Positions 19,563-28,601 of a stretch of 64,000 nt of DNA are shown piece by piece. The first letter of the stretch is position 1; every line of letters begins with the position of its first letter. The notes under the pieces were generated by a model. That model had not been told where the DNA came from. It ran no database searches and saw only the letters and a program-made list of their open reading frames with translations. Location of the stretch: contig QCQY01000001.1 of assembly GCA_003209475.1 (NCBI GenBank), forward strand, positions 34,284 to 98,283. The letters run 5' to 3'. This DNA comes from Prochlorococcus sp. AG-459-B06. Lineage in GTDB: Bacteria; Cyanobacteriota; Cyanobacteriia; PCC-6307; Cyanobiaceae. A program made the position numbers and the translations under genes.

Positions 19563-20732
19563 ATGAATGAACAGAAGGGGGTATTTAAAAATCTTTATAA
19601 AAACTTGATGACCCCTATACTAAAAAATGATTCTGGAATAGATGCAGAATATTTAACTAATTTATCTCTCAGCCTTCTATCATTTAGTTCAAGAAAATAT
19701 AATTGGCCTTTAGTTTCATCAATCCTGAAAAATCTAAATGAAGAATTTTCTGTAATTGATAAAAGGTTAAGTCAGGACATATGTGGAATAAATTTTTGTA
19801 ATCCAATTGGTTTGGCTGCGGGTTTTGACAAAAATGGAAATGCTGCAAATATATGGAAAGATTTTGGTTTTGGATTTGCAGAGCTTGGTACAGTAACTAA
19901 ATTTGCTCAAAATGGTAATCCAAAACCAAGATTATTTAGATTAGCTGAAGAAGAAGCAGCATTAAATAGGATGGGTTTCAATAATAATGGTGCAGAAAAT
20001 CTAGTTAAAAATTTTCTTGAGCAGGGTATTGAGTTCAAAAAAAACAGGGAGAATATTTGTTTAGGGATAAATTTCGGTAAGTCTAAAATCACAAGCTTAT
20101 CTCAAGCAAAAGATGATTATTTAACTTCTCTAAAATTATTAATTCCATATTGTGATTACGCAGCAATAAACGTAAGTTCTCCAAATACTGAAGGACTAAG
20201 AAAATTGCAAGACCCAATACTTCTAAAAGAACTTCTTAGAGAAATTAAAAACTTACCTAATTGTCCACCATTATTTGTTAAAATTGCGCCAGATTTAAGC
20301 TTTAAAGATATTGAAGATATTTGTCAGTTAATAATCCAGGAAAATATCGATGGGATAATTGCGACTAACACCAGCATAGATAGATTAGGTCTTGAAAATA
20401 GGAAGATCAGGCAAACAGGATTATTACTTTCTGAAGAAAATGGAGGATTAAGTGGAAAGCCTCTACAAAAAAAAGCAAATCAAATAATAAAACATATTCA
20501 TAATATTGATAAAAAGATTATTTTGATTGGCGTTGGTGGAATCGATAGTCCTGAGTCGGCTTGGGAAAGAATTAGTTCTGGAGCATCATTAATTCAACTT
20601 TATACGGGATGGATATATAAGGGGCCACAATTAGTACCCAATATACTTGAAGGGATTTTAAAACAACTCAATATCCATCAATTGTCCAATATTAAAGAGG
20701 CCATTGGATCAGATTTAAAATGGGTTAAATAA
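19563..20732 (+). CDS. pyrD: Dihydroorotate dehydrogenase (quinone)
   Basis: ICGINFCNPIGLAAGFDKNG, ELGTVT, INVSSPNTEGLR, KIAPDLSFKDIEDI, GVGGIDSPESAWERISSGASLIQLYTGWIYKGP. ATG at 19563 preferred over the track start at 19530. Confidence 0.97.
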   Translation: MNEQKGVFKNLYKNLMTPILKNDSGIDAEYLTNLSLSLLSFSSRKYNWPLVSSILKNLNEEFSVIDKRLSQDICGINFCNPIGLAAGFDKNGNAANIWKDFGFGFAELGTVTKFAQNGNPKPRLFRLAEEEAALNRMGFNNNGAENLVKNFLEQGIEFKKNRENICLGINFGKSKITSLSQAKDDYLTSLKLLIPYCDYAAINVSSPNTEGLRKLQDPILLKELLREIKNLPNCPPLFVKIAPDLSFKDIEDICQLIIQENIDGIIATNTSIDRLGLENRKIRQTGLLLSEENGGLSGKPLQKKANQIIKHIHNIDKKIILIGVGGIDSPESAWERISSGASLIQLYTGWIYKGPQLVPNILEGILKQLNIHQLSNIKEAIGSDLKWVK

Positions 20733-20787
20733 AAATTGAAAATGAATAAAGAACAAATCAGAAACTAATGATTACACAACATTAGCC

Positions 20788-21873
20788 ATGAAAATATCAA
20801 ACTTGAAGCATGGAGGAAATGTATTTGCACATGCAAAAAAATTAAATTTATTACCCTCTGAAATCATTGACGCAAGTGCCTCGTTAGTACCCTTTGATCC
20901 ACCTCAAATACTTATAGATTCATTAAATGCGGGAATTAAGAATCTTGGATTTAGATATTACCCAGAGAGAAACTTGAGCGATCTGAAAGAAATAATCGGT
21001 AAATTTCATGGGATAAATCCAGACAATATATTGCCTGGAAATGGAGCTTCTGAACTAATAACCTGGGCAGGTTATGAAGCATCCAAATTAGGAATAAGTT
21101 GTATTCCTTCTCCATCATTTGTTGATTATGAAAGATCTTTAAATTGTTGGAATAGCAATTTTATACATTGCGAATTACCAAAAAACTGGGATAATATTTT
21201 TCCTCAATCATTTCCGCTTCATCCAAAAGGTGATGTTATTTGGATAACAAATCCACATAACCCTACTGGCCAATTATGGGGAAAGAATTCATTGGAAGAA
21301 GTTGTGAAAAAATATAAATTAGTTATCTGTGATGAAGCTTTCTTATCGATAACACCTAATGGAGAAAAAGAATCTTTAATACCATTAACCCAAAGATTTG
21401 ATAATTTATTAGTCTTGAGAAGCTTGACCAAAATCTTCAATATACCTGGCCTTAGATTAGGTTACGTTATTGGCTCATCGAAAAAACTTAAACAATGGGA
21501 AATAAATAGAGATCCTTGGCCTTTAAATTCATTTGCTATTAAAGCCGGAATTGATCTACTAAGTAATAAGAAATTCTACGAACAGTGGACAAACCAGATT
21601 CACACCTGGATAAATATTGAAAAAAAGAGAGTATTTGAAAAATTATCCAAAATAGAGAACCTTAAAGTTCATAACTCTTCAACCAACTTTTTTTTAATTG
21701 AAAGTAAAACATCCCTATCGCCAAATATAAAATACTTAGAAAATAAGGGAATATTGCTTAGAGAATGCACTTCATTTAGATTTCTTGACGAAAAGTGGGC
21801 AAGGATAAGTTTGCAGAATAGGAAAAATAACACTCTTTTATGTAAAGAAATTCAGAATTCCTTTAAAAAATAA
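20788..21873 (+). CDS. PLP-dependent aminotransferase/threonine-phosphate decarboxylase-like (cobalamin pathway)
   Basis: 361 aa; LKHGGNVFAHA, PGNGASELITW, NPHNPTGQLW, VICDEAFLSI, RSLTKIFNIPGLRLGYVIG. Confidence 0.8.
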   Translation: MKISNLKHGGNVFAHAKKLNLLPSEIIDASASLVPFDPPQILIDSLNAGIKNLGFRYYPERNLSDLKEIIGKFHGINPDNILPGNGASELITWAGYEASKLGISCIPSPSFVDYERSLNCWNSNFIHCELPKNWDNIFPQSFPLHPKGDVIWITNPHNPTGQLWGKNSLEEVVKKYKLVICDEAFLSITPNGEKESLIPLTQRFDNLLVLRSLTKIFNIPGLRLGYVIGSSKKLKQWEINRDPWPLNSFAIKAGIDLLSNKKFYEQWTNQIHTWINIEKKRVFEKLSKIENLKVHNSSTNFFLIESKTSLSPNIKYLENKGILLRECTSFRFLDEKWARISLQNRKNNTLLCKEIQNSFKK

Positions 21874-22943
21874 TTAATAAATTTCTTAATCTCATTTTTA
21901 GATTTAATTTTATTATTATTTTCCATGTTCTTCTTCATGAGATCTAATATTTCATAATGATTTTTTCCCTTTATTGATTTTATTTTAAAAATTCTTTCTA
22001 GAGTTTCTTCAAAAACTTCTTTAGAAATTTTATTCTGATTGATTAAAACTGAGCCTCCACTTTCAGCAAGAATCATTGCATTTTTCTCCTGATGATTATT
22101 TTTAGAATCTGGATATGGAATTAAAATTGAAGGTTTTTCAGCCTCTATTATTTCATTGATTGTTCCTGCGCCAGATCTCGATATTACAAGATCACAGTTT
22201 TGAATTAAAGCTGCTATTTCATTAGTAAATTTCTTTTGAATATAATTTTTGGAGTTTTTTATATGAAAAGGTTGTTGATTAGATTCGCCAATAATATGAA
22301 CTATCCGAAACTGTTTTTTTATTAAAAATTCTTGAGATTCATAAAGAATTTGATTTATAGCTTTTGCTCCTTGACTACCTCCCATAACAATCAAAAGAGG
22401 TCCATTTCCTTTTGGAACCCATTCTGGCAAAAAATTAAATTTATAGAATTGCTCTCTTAAAGGTGTTCCAGTGAAAATAGTTTTACAATATTTTAAATAA
22501 GAATTTGTTTTCTTAAATCCTAAAAGAACATAGTTACATAAAAAACCAAAATATTTCGTGACCATTCCTGGAATTACATTTGATTCATGAATAATGATAG
22601 GTATCCTGAGAAGTTTTGAAGCGACAATAGTAGGTGCTGATATATAACCGCCAGTAGTAAAAACTAAGTTAATTTTTTTTTCTTTTAAGATCCTAATTAT
22701 TTGGAAAGTTGACATTAAAATTTCTATATATTGATAAAACAAAAAAATATTTCTTCTTGGTGTCTTTATATTCAAAGTCATCAAATTATATTTTTTGGGA
22801 ATAAAATTTGCATCAAGTCTTTGACTAACACCCAACCAATGAATATCCCATTCATCTTCCACCTCTTGAGAAACTGCTAAGGCTGGGAAAATATGCCCCC
22901 CTGTCCCACTGGCGGCGACTAATAAATTATTTTTTTTAGACAT
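21852..22943 (-). CDS. murG: UDP-N-acetylglucosamine--undecaprenyl-pyrophosphoryl-muramoylpentapeptide GlcNAc transferase
   Basis: 363 aa; VAASGTGGHIFPALAVSQE, IIHESNVIPG, VMGGSQGAKAIN, VISRSGAGTINEI. Confidence 0.96.
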   Translation of the reverse strand: MSKKNNLLVAASGTGGHIFPALAVSQEVEDEWDIHWLGVSQRLDANFIPKKYNLMTLNIKTPRRNIFLFYQYIEILMSTFQIIRILKEKKINLVFTTGGYISAPTIVASKLLRIPIIIHESNVIPGMVTKYFGFLCNYVLLGFKKTNSYLKYCKTIFTGTPLREQFYKFNFLPEWVPKGNGPLLIVMGGSQGAKAINQILYESQEFLIKKQFRIVHIIGESNQQPFHIKNSKNYIQKKFTNEIAALIQNCDLVISRSGAGTINEIIEAEKPSILIPYPDSKNNHQEKNAMILAESGGSVLINQNKISKEVFEETLERIFKIKSIKGKNHYEILDLMKKNMENNNKIKSKNEIKKFINYFLKEF

Positions 22944-22975
22944 AAAAACTTAAATTAGTAGAATAAAAATAACCA

Positions 22976-23710
22976 ATGATTAATATGTTTAATTTAAACT
23001 TATTTAAAAATATAGGATTTCTTCTACACTTATTTGTTTATCTTATTATTCCCTATTCAGCAATAACGCAAACTTTAAAAGTTGATTTTATACGAAATCT
23101 AGAAAACTCTTTAAATGCAAGAGATTTAGAATTCATTAGAAAAAATTTTAGAAATGAAGAAAGCCAAAATATACCAAAACAATTTTCAAAAATTATTAAT
23201 GATTTCCCTAACAGCAAATGGAAAATCAAAAGATTAAAATCTAATATTCCAAATGAAGATATTTTGAGAATAAAAGTTTCTGGGAGGAAAATAGTTAATG
23301 GAGAAATATATATACTCGAATCCAATTTTGATTATTTATTTTCAATCGTAAATGGAAAAATAAATGAAGGGATTATCAAAAATTTATTCACAACTATAAG
23401 AAACGATAATAAAAAGATAGATATTAGTTTTAAAATTCCTGATAGAGTTCTTACTGGTTCAAAATATGATATCGATATAATTCTAAATAAGCCTCTTGAA
23501 GAAGTGATTATTTCTGGAGCTATAAAACCTCATCAAGTTAATTCATTTTTTGAACAAGAAATATTATTGGAACCATTGGCGTCTGGTGGGATTTTTAAAA
23601 TAACAAGAGCCCCTTCAAAACCAGGGATACAAATTTGGTCAGGAATCATAGCTCACCCTGAGGGAATGATTACTTTCACAAAGAGCATTGATATTGTTGA
23701 TGAGATATAG
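22976..23710 (+). CDS. Hypothetical exported protein
   Basis: 244 aa; hydrophobic signal-like N-terminus FLLHLFVYLIIPYSAITQ, then a soluble beta-rich region; no family recognised. Confidence 0.65.
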   Translation: MINMFNLNLFKNIGFLLHLFVYLIIPYSAITQTLKVDFIRNLENSLNARDLEFIRKNFRNEESQNIPKQFSKIINDFPNSKWKIKRLKSNIPNEDILRIKVSGRKIVNGEIYILESNFDYLFSIVNGKINEGIIKNLFTTIRNDNKKIDISFKIPDRVLTGSKYDIDIILNKPLEEVIISGAIKPHQVNSFFEQEILLEPLASGGIFKITRAPSKPGIQIWSGIIAHPEGMITFTKSIDIVDEI

Positions 23711-23711
23711 C

Positions 23712-24920
23712 CTAAGCGTCGTTTAATGCAGCTACACCAGGTAAGGTTTTACCTTCTAAAAGTTCCAAACTTGCGCCGCCTCCAGTAGAGATATGAGACA
23801 TTTTCTCAGCTAATCCTGCTTTCTCTACTGCTGCGACTGAATCTCCACCACCAATTATTGTACAAACCTCAGAAAAAGCACTTAAGTCCGCAAGAGTCGT
23901 AGCTATTGCATTTGTACCGTTTGCAAATTTATCAAATTCAAAAACTCCCATTGGACCATTCCAAATAATTGTCTTACATTCTGCAAGAGCATTCTGAAAA
24001 ACTTTAATGGAATCTGGACCAATATCGAGACCCATCCAATTCCCACTAATTGAATTAATTTGAGATATTTTACTATTGGCGTCCGGAGAAAATTCATCAG
24101 CTAAAACAACATCAGTGGGTAATAATAATTCTACTCCTTTTGCTTTTGCTTTTGCTTCTAAATCTTTAGCAAGCTCGAGTTTATCTTCTTCTACAAGGCT
24201 CTTACCGACATCTAAACCTCTAGCTTTATAAAAAGTGAAAATCATACCTCCACCAATCATGATTTTGTCACACTTATCTAGTAAAGAATCAAGTACTCCT
24301 ATTTTGCTACTAACCTTTGATCCTCCAACTATTGCTGCCAATGGACGCTTTGGGGAATCTATTGCTCCTTGTAAGTATTTCAATTCTTTTTCTAAAAGGA
24401 ATCCAGCTACTGAAGGACTTAAATAATTAGTAACACCCTGAGTTGAAGCATGAGCTCTATGAGCAGCACCGAAAGCATCATTTACATACATATCCGCATG
24501 TGATGCTAACTTTTTAGCGAACTCCAGGTCGTTCTTTTCCTCTTCACCAAAAAAACGAACATTTTCAAGTAAAAGAACATCTCCATTAGTTAAGCTATTT
24601 GATTGTGCAATTGCTTCATCACCAATACAAATGTTAGTAAGAGCGACATTTTTCCCCAACAATTCTCTTAATCTTGCTGCTACTGGAATTAATCTCATTT
24701 TTTCATTTACCTGACCCTTTGGTCTACCAAAATGAGCAGCTAAAATAACTTTTGCAGAATGATGAATAAGATATTCAATAGTTGGGATCGCTGCACGAAT
24801 ACGCGTATCGTCGGTTATTTGACCATCTTCATTTAATGGGACATTAAAATCTACTCTTACAAGAACTTTTTTCCCTTCTAAATGTGTCTTATCAAGACTG
24901 GAAAGAGATAATTTTGACAT
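23712..24920 (-). CDS. pgk: Phosphoglycerate kinase
   Basis: 402 aa; [57 protein letters not shown]. Confidence 0.98.
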   Translation of the reverse strand: MSKLSLSSLDKTHLEGKKVLVRVDFNVPLNEDGQITDDTRIRAAIPTIEYLIHHSAKVILAAHFGRPKGQVNEKMRLIPVAARLRELLGKNVALTNICIGDEAIAQSNSLTNGDVLLLENVRFFGEEEKNDLEFAKKLASHADMYVNDAFGAAHRAHASTQGVTNYLSPSVAGFLLEKELKYLQGAIDSPKRPLAAIVGGSKVSSKIGVLDSLLDKCDKIMIGGGMIFTFYKARGLDVGKSLVEEDKLELAKDLEAKAKAKGVELLLPTDVVLADEFSPDANSKISQINSISGNWMGLDIGPDSIKVFQNALAECKTIIWNGPMGVFEFDKFANGTNAIATTLADLSAFSEVCTIIGGGDSVAAVEKAGLAEKMSHISTGGGASLELLEGKTLPGVAALNDA

Positions 24921-25133
24921 TAAACAAGCTTAATTTTTAATCTTAAGACCCTAACGTTAATTTGGGCTTATTGGGTTAAAAAGTAGTTACTGTTACCTAT
25001 GCCTTAATAAATTTTAAGAATTAACGATTATAAAAATTTTTTAGTCATTAAATTTATACTAAAATTTAGAAGTAAATACTTTTGAAACTTATAAAAACTA
25101 AAAGGAATACAAATTTTTATTTGATTTATTGAA

Positions 25134-26006
25134 GTGGACATACCCAAAATTCAATGGTACCCAGGCCATATCGCAAAAGCAGAAAAGAAATTATCTGAAG
25201 TTATAAATAAAGTAGATTTAGTTATAGAAGTTAGAGATGCACGAATTCCTTTGTCAACAGGACATCCACACTTAAATAAATGGATAAATAATAAAAAACA
25301 TATTCTTGTTATTAACAGATCAGACATGATCTCCCCTAATACAATCAATAGTTGGAATAAATGGTTTAATGCCAAAGATCAGTATCCTCTTTGGTGTGAT
25401 GCTAAAAGAGGAATAGGTATTAAAGAAATTTGTAAGTCAGCCAAAGATTCCAGGTCGTCAATCGACGATAGAAGACTCTCTAGAGGAATGCGAATTAGGC
25501 CAATTAGAGCCCTTACACTTGGTTTTCCAAACGTAGGAAAGTCAGCATTAATTAATAGAATTGCAAAAAAAAGAGTTGTAGATAGCGCTAGAAAAGCAGG
25601 CGTGACCCGTAATTTAAGATGGATAAAATTAGAAAGTGGTATAGATCTGCTAGATGCTCCTGGTGTTATACCTCCAAATTTAGAAGATCAAAAATCAGCA
25701 CTTAATCTTGCACTGTGTGACGATATTGGCGAAGCTGCTTATGAAATAGAGAGTGTCGCAATTGGATTTATCGAAATTATTTCTACTCTTAACAAAGATA
25801 AGAATGCGAATATCTCAGTTAAAAAAATATCTAATAGATATGGCGTTGATATTGCAAAAGGCTTTAAGAGTCCTTCTGCTTGGATCGACGAAGCAGCTTC
25901 AAAACATACCTCAGGCGATAAAAGGAGAATGTCTCATAAGTTATTGGAAGATTATAGAAATCAAATGCTGGGTAAAATTGCTTTAGAAGTCCCAATATGG
26001 AATTAA
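25134..26006 (+). CDS. Ribosome biogenesis GTPase RbgA/YlqF (circularly permuted)
   Basis: 290 aa (GTG start); IQWYPGHIAKAEKKL, VRDARIPLSTGHP, GFPNVGKSALINR, LLDAPGVIPP. Confidence 0.92.
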   Translation: MDIPKIQWYPGHIAKAEKKLSEVINKVDLVIEVRDARIPLSTGHPHLNKWINNKKHILVINRSDMISPNTINSWNKWFNAKDQYPLWCDAKRGIGIKEICKSAKDSRSSIDDRRLSRGMRIRPIRALTLGFPNVGKSALINRIAKKRVVDSARKAGVTRNLRWIKLESGIDLLDAPGVIPPNLEDQKSALNLALCDDIGEAAYEIESVAIGFIEIISTLNKDKNANISVKKISNRYGVDIAKGFKSPSAWIDEAASKHTSGDKRRMSHKLLEDYRNQMLGKIALEVPIWN

Positions 26007-26956
26007 ATAATCAAAATTCTTTCGGCATTGGAGAAGGTGAGCTTATAGAAATTATTTATGAGCTACCACTTCCTATGAGGCTAGACAGATGGTTGGTAAG
26101 TAAAAGGCCAGAACAAAGTAGAGCAAGAATTCAACATTTTATAAATTCAGGTTTAGTACTTGTAAACTATAAGACTGCGAAAGCAAAGACCCCATTAAAA
26201 AATGGCGACAATATTCAAATATGGATGCCTCCTCCAGAACCTCTTATTTATTTGAAACCTGAAAAAATGGATTTAAATATCCTTTTTGAAGACGAGCACA
26301 TCATAGTAATTAATAAACAATCAGGACTAATTGTTCATCCAGCCCCTGGACACAAATCTGGAACTTTAGTGAATGGACTACTTTTTCACTGTAAAGATCT
26401 ACCTGGAATTAATGGGAAACTAAGACCTGGGATTGTTCACAGATTAGATAAAGATACCTCCGGATGTATGGTGGTTGCAAAAAGCCAAGAGGCATTAGTA
26501 AATCTCCAGAAACAAATTAAAGAAAAAATAGCCTCACGCGAATATATTGCAGTAATTCATGGAGCTCCTAATTCTGAAGAAGGCCAAATAGTGGGAAACA
26601 TTGGCAGAGATAAATTAAATAGATTGAAATATAAAGTAGTTGAAGAAACTTCAGGAAGGTATGCCTGTACCTATTGGAAATTAGAAGAAAGATTTGGCAA
26701 TTACTCATTAATGAGTTTCAAACTAGATACGGGGCGAACGCATCAAATAAGAGTACATTGCGCTCACATTAATCATCCAATTGTGGGTGATCCGTTATAT
26801 GGAAGATGTAAAAAACTACCATGTAAATTAGATGGCCAAGCTTTACACGCCATTAAGCTTGGACTTATACATCCAATAAATGGTAAGGAAATGATATTTG
26901 AATCAGAATTACCATTAGATTTTCAAAAATTACTAAGTGTTCTTAAAGTTAAATAA
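25997..26956 (+). CDS. RluD-family pseudouridine synthase
   Basis: 319 aa; S4-like N-terminus, INKQSGLIVHPAPGHKSGTLVNGLL, GIVHRLDKDTSGCMVVAKS, DTGRTHQIRVH. Confidence 0.95.
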   Translation: MELNNQNSFGIGEGELIEIIYELPLPMRLDRWLVSKRPEQSRARIQHFINSGLVLVNYKTAKAKTPLKNGDNIQIWMPPPEPLIYLKPEKMDLNILFEDEHIIVINKQSGLIVHPAPGHKSGTLVNGLLFHCKDLPGINGKLRPGIVHRLDKDTSGCMVVAKSQEALVNLQKQIKEKIASREYIAVIHGAPNSEEGQIVGNIGRDKLNRLKYKVVEETSGRYACTYWKLEERFGNYSLMSFKLDTGRTHQIRVHCAHINHPIVGDPLYGRCKKLPCKLDGQALHAIKLGLIHPINGKEMIFESELPLDFQKLLSVLKVK

Positions 26957-28547
26957 GATTTAAAGAGGAATTTAGAAGCGATTTTGTATACGTGTTTTGA
27001 GTTTTAGTGAATATTGTAGAACTTTCTCCTTGATCAACTATCTTTCCGTGATTCATGACTAACAACCTATCACAAAATCTTTTAGCAATGCCTAAATCAT
27101 GAGTAATAAAGATAATCGTTAAATTCATTTTTTCTTGCAAGACTCTAAGTAATTCTAGAATCTCTATTTTTACTGAAGCATCCAACATATTAACGCTCTC
27201 ATCACAAATCAAAATTTTTGGTTTCAATAATAGCGCTCTGGCTAATGAAATTCTTTGCAATTGACCACCAGATAATTGGCTAGGATAAGAATTAAAAAAA
27301 TCATTATTTAAGGGAAGATTTAAATTTCTTAACATTAATTTTATTTCTTTTTCGATTTTTCTTTTGCCTGAAATTTTTTGAATAAAAAATATATCTTCCA
27401 AAATATTTTTAATTGTCATTTTTGGATTCAAACTTGAAAAAGGATCTTGAAAAATTATTTGCACATTATTATTCTTTTTAAAAGATTTATTTTTTTTCGA
27501 TGCATGATTCTTATCATAAATTTTTATTTCACCACCTCTTACTTTAATGAGTCCAATTAAAGCCCTACATAATGTACTTTTACCGCTCCCTGAAGAACCA
27601 ACAATTCCAAGAGTCTCATTCTCATATAACTTGAAAGTAACTTCATTTAAAGCCTTATTCCATTTATTAGTGAAAATTGAAGAATTTAATTTATACCAAT
27701 GTCTTAGGTTATTTACCTCTAGAACGACCTGATCTCGAGCATTATTTTTAGTATTTGGTTCTAATACTATTTTTGAAGCATTTACTAACTTTTTCCCGAT
27801 ATCTGATTTTGGTGATTGAAAAATATCTAATATATTCCCTTTTTCAACAATCGAACCCTTTTCAATTATTGCAACTTTTTTACACCACTTTGCTGCAAGA
27901 TTAATATCATGACTAATTAAAATTAAAGTAGTATCAAATTCATTACATAGATGAATTATTTCTTGCATAATTTCAAAACTTGTTTTGGTATCTAAGCTTG
28001 TTGTAGGTTCATCAGCTATTAATAATTTAGGTTTTAAAGCAAGTGCCATTGCTATAGAAACTCTCTGTCTCATTCCACCGCTAAATTGATGCGGGAAAGA
28101 ATCAAGTCTATTTTCTTCAATTCCTACTTTTTGAAAAACTTCTCTTACTAATTTTTTAATAGCTATAGATGATTTAGTTTGATCATGTGTTTTAAATAAT
28201 TCATATAAATGATCCCCAACCTTCATTAACGGATTAAGTTTTTTTATAGAGTCTTGATAAATAAATCCAAAATTCTTTCTTCTAAATAATTGTGCATCTT
28301 TGTTATTTATTTTCCTAGGATCTACACTAGAAATCGATAGATACCCTTTAGAAGTGGCCTTTTCAGGCAATATATTTACTAATGTTTTTGCAAAAGTGGT
28401 CTTTCCACATCCAGAAGGTCCTATTATGGCCAAATGATCTCCACTATCTATTTCCAAATTAAAATTTTTGATAATAGACTGCTGTTTTAGACCATATTTA
28501 ACAGTAAGATTTTTAATTACAATAATTTTTTCTTTATTTTTTTCCAT
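26949..28547 (-). CDS. ABC transporter, two fused ATPase domains (peptide/nickel DppD-DppF-like)
   Basis: 532 aa; two Walker A motifs (GPSGCGKTTFAK, GSSGSGKSTLCR), signatures FSGGMRQRVSIAMAL and LSGGQLQRISLARAL. Confidence 0.92.
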   Translation of the reverse strand: MEKNKEKIIVIKNLTVKYGLKQQSIIKNFNLEIDSGDHLAIIGPSGCGKTTFAKTLVNILPEKATSKGYLSISSVDPRKINNKDAQLFRRKNFGFIYQDSIKKLNPLMKVGDHLYELFKTHDQTKSSIAIKKLVREVFQKVGIEENRLDSFPHQFSGGMRQRVSIAMALALKPKLLIADEPTTSLDTKTSFEIMQEIIHLCNEFDTTLILISHDINLAAKWCKKVAIIEKGSIVEKGNILDIFQSPKSDIGKKLVNASKIVLEPNTKNNARDQVVLEVNNLRHWYKLNSSIFTNKWNKALNEVTFKLYENETLGIVGSSGSGKSTLCRALIGLIKVRGGEIKIYDKNHASKKNKSFKKNNNVQIIFQDPFSSLNPKMTIKNILEDIFFIQKISGKRKIEKEIKLMLRNLNLPLNNDFFNSYPSQLSGGQLQRISLARALLLKPKILICDESVNMLDASVKIEILELLRVLQEKMNLTIIFITHDLGIAKRFCDRLLVMNHGKIVDQGESSTIFTKTQNTYTKSLLNSSLNLI

Positions 28548-28601
28548 GATTTATAGCAAATTTTTCTAGACCTAAATAAAATACATCTAAAGCAATATAA
28601 A

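Noticed and set aside
24921-25133. Possible sRNA in the pgk-rbgA gap
   Set aside because: AT-rich 213-nt gap with no stable hairpin or recognisable cyanobacterial sRNA motif; RNA-seq would be required.
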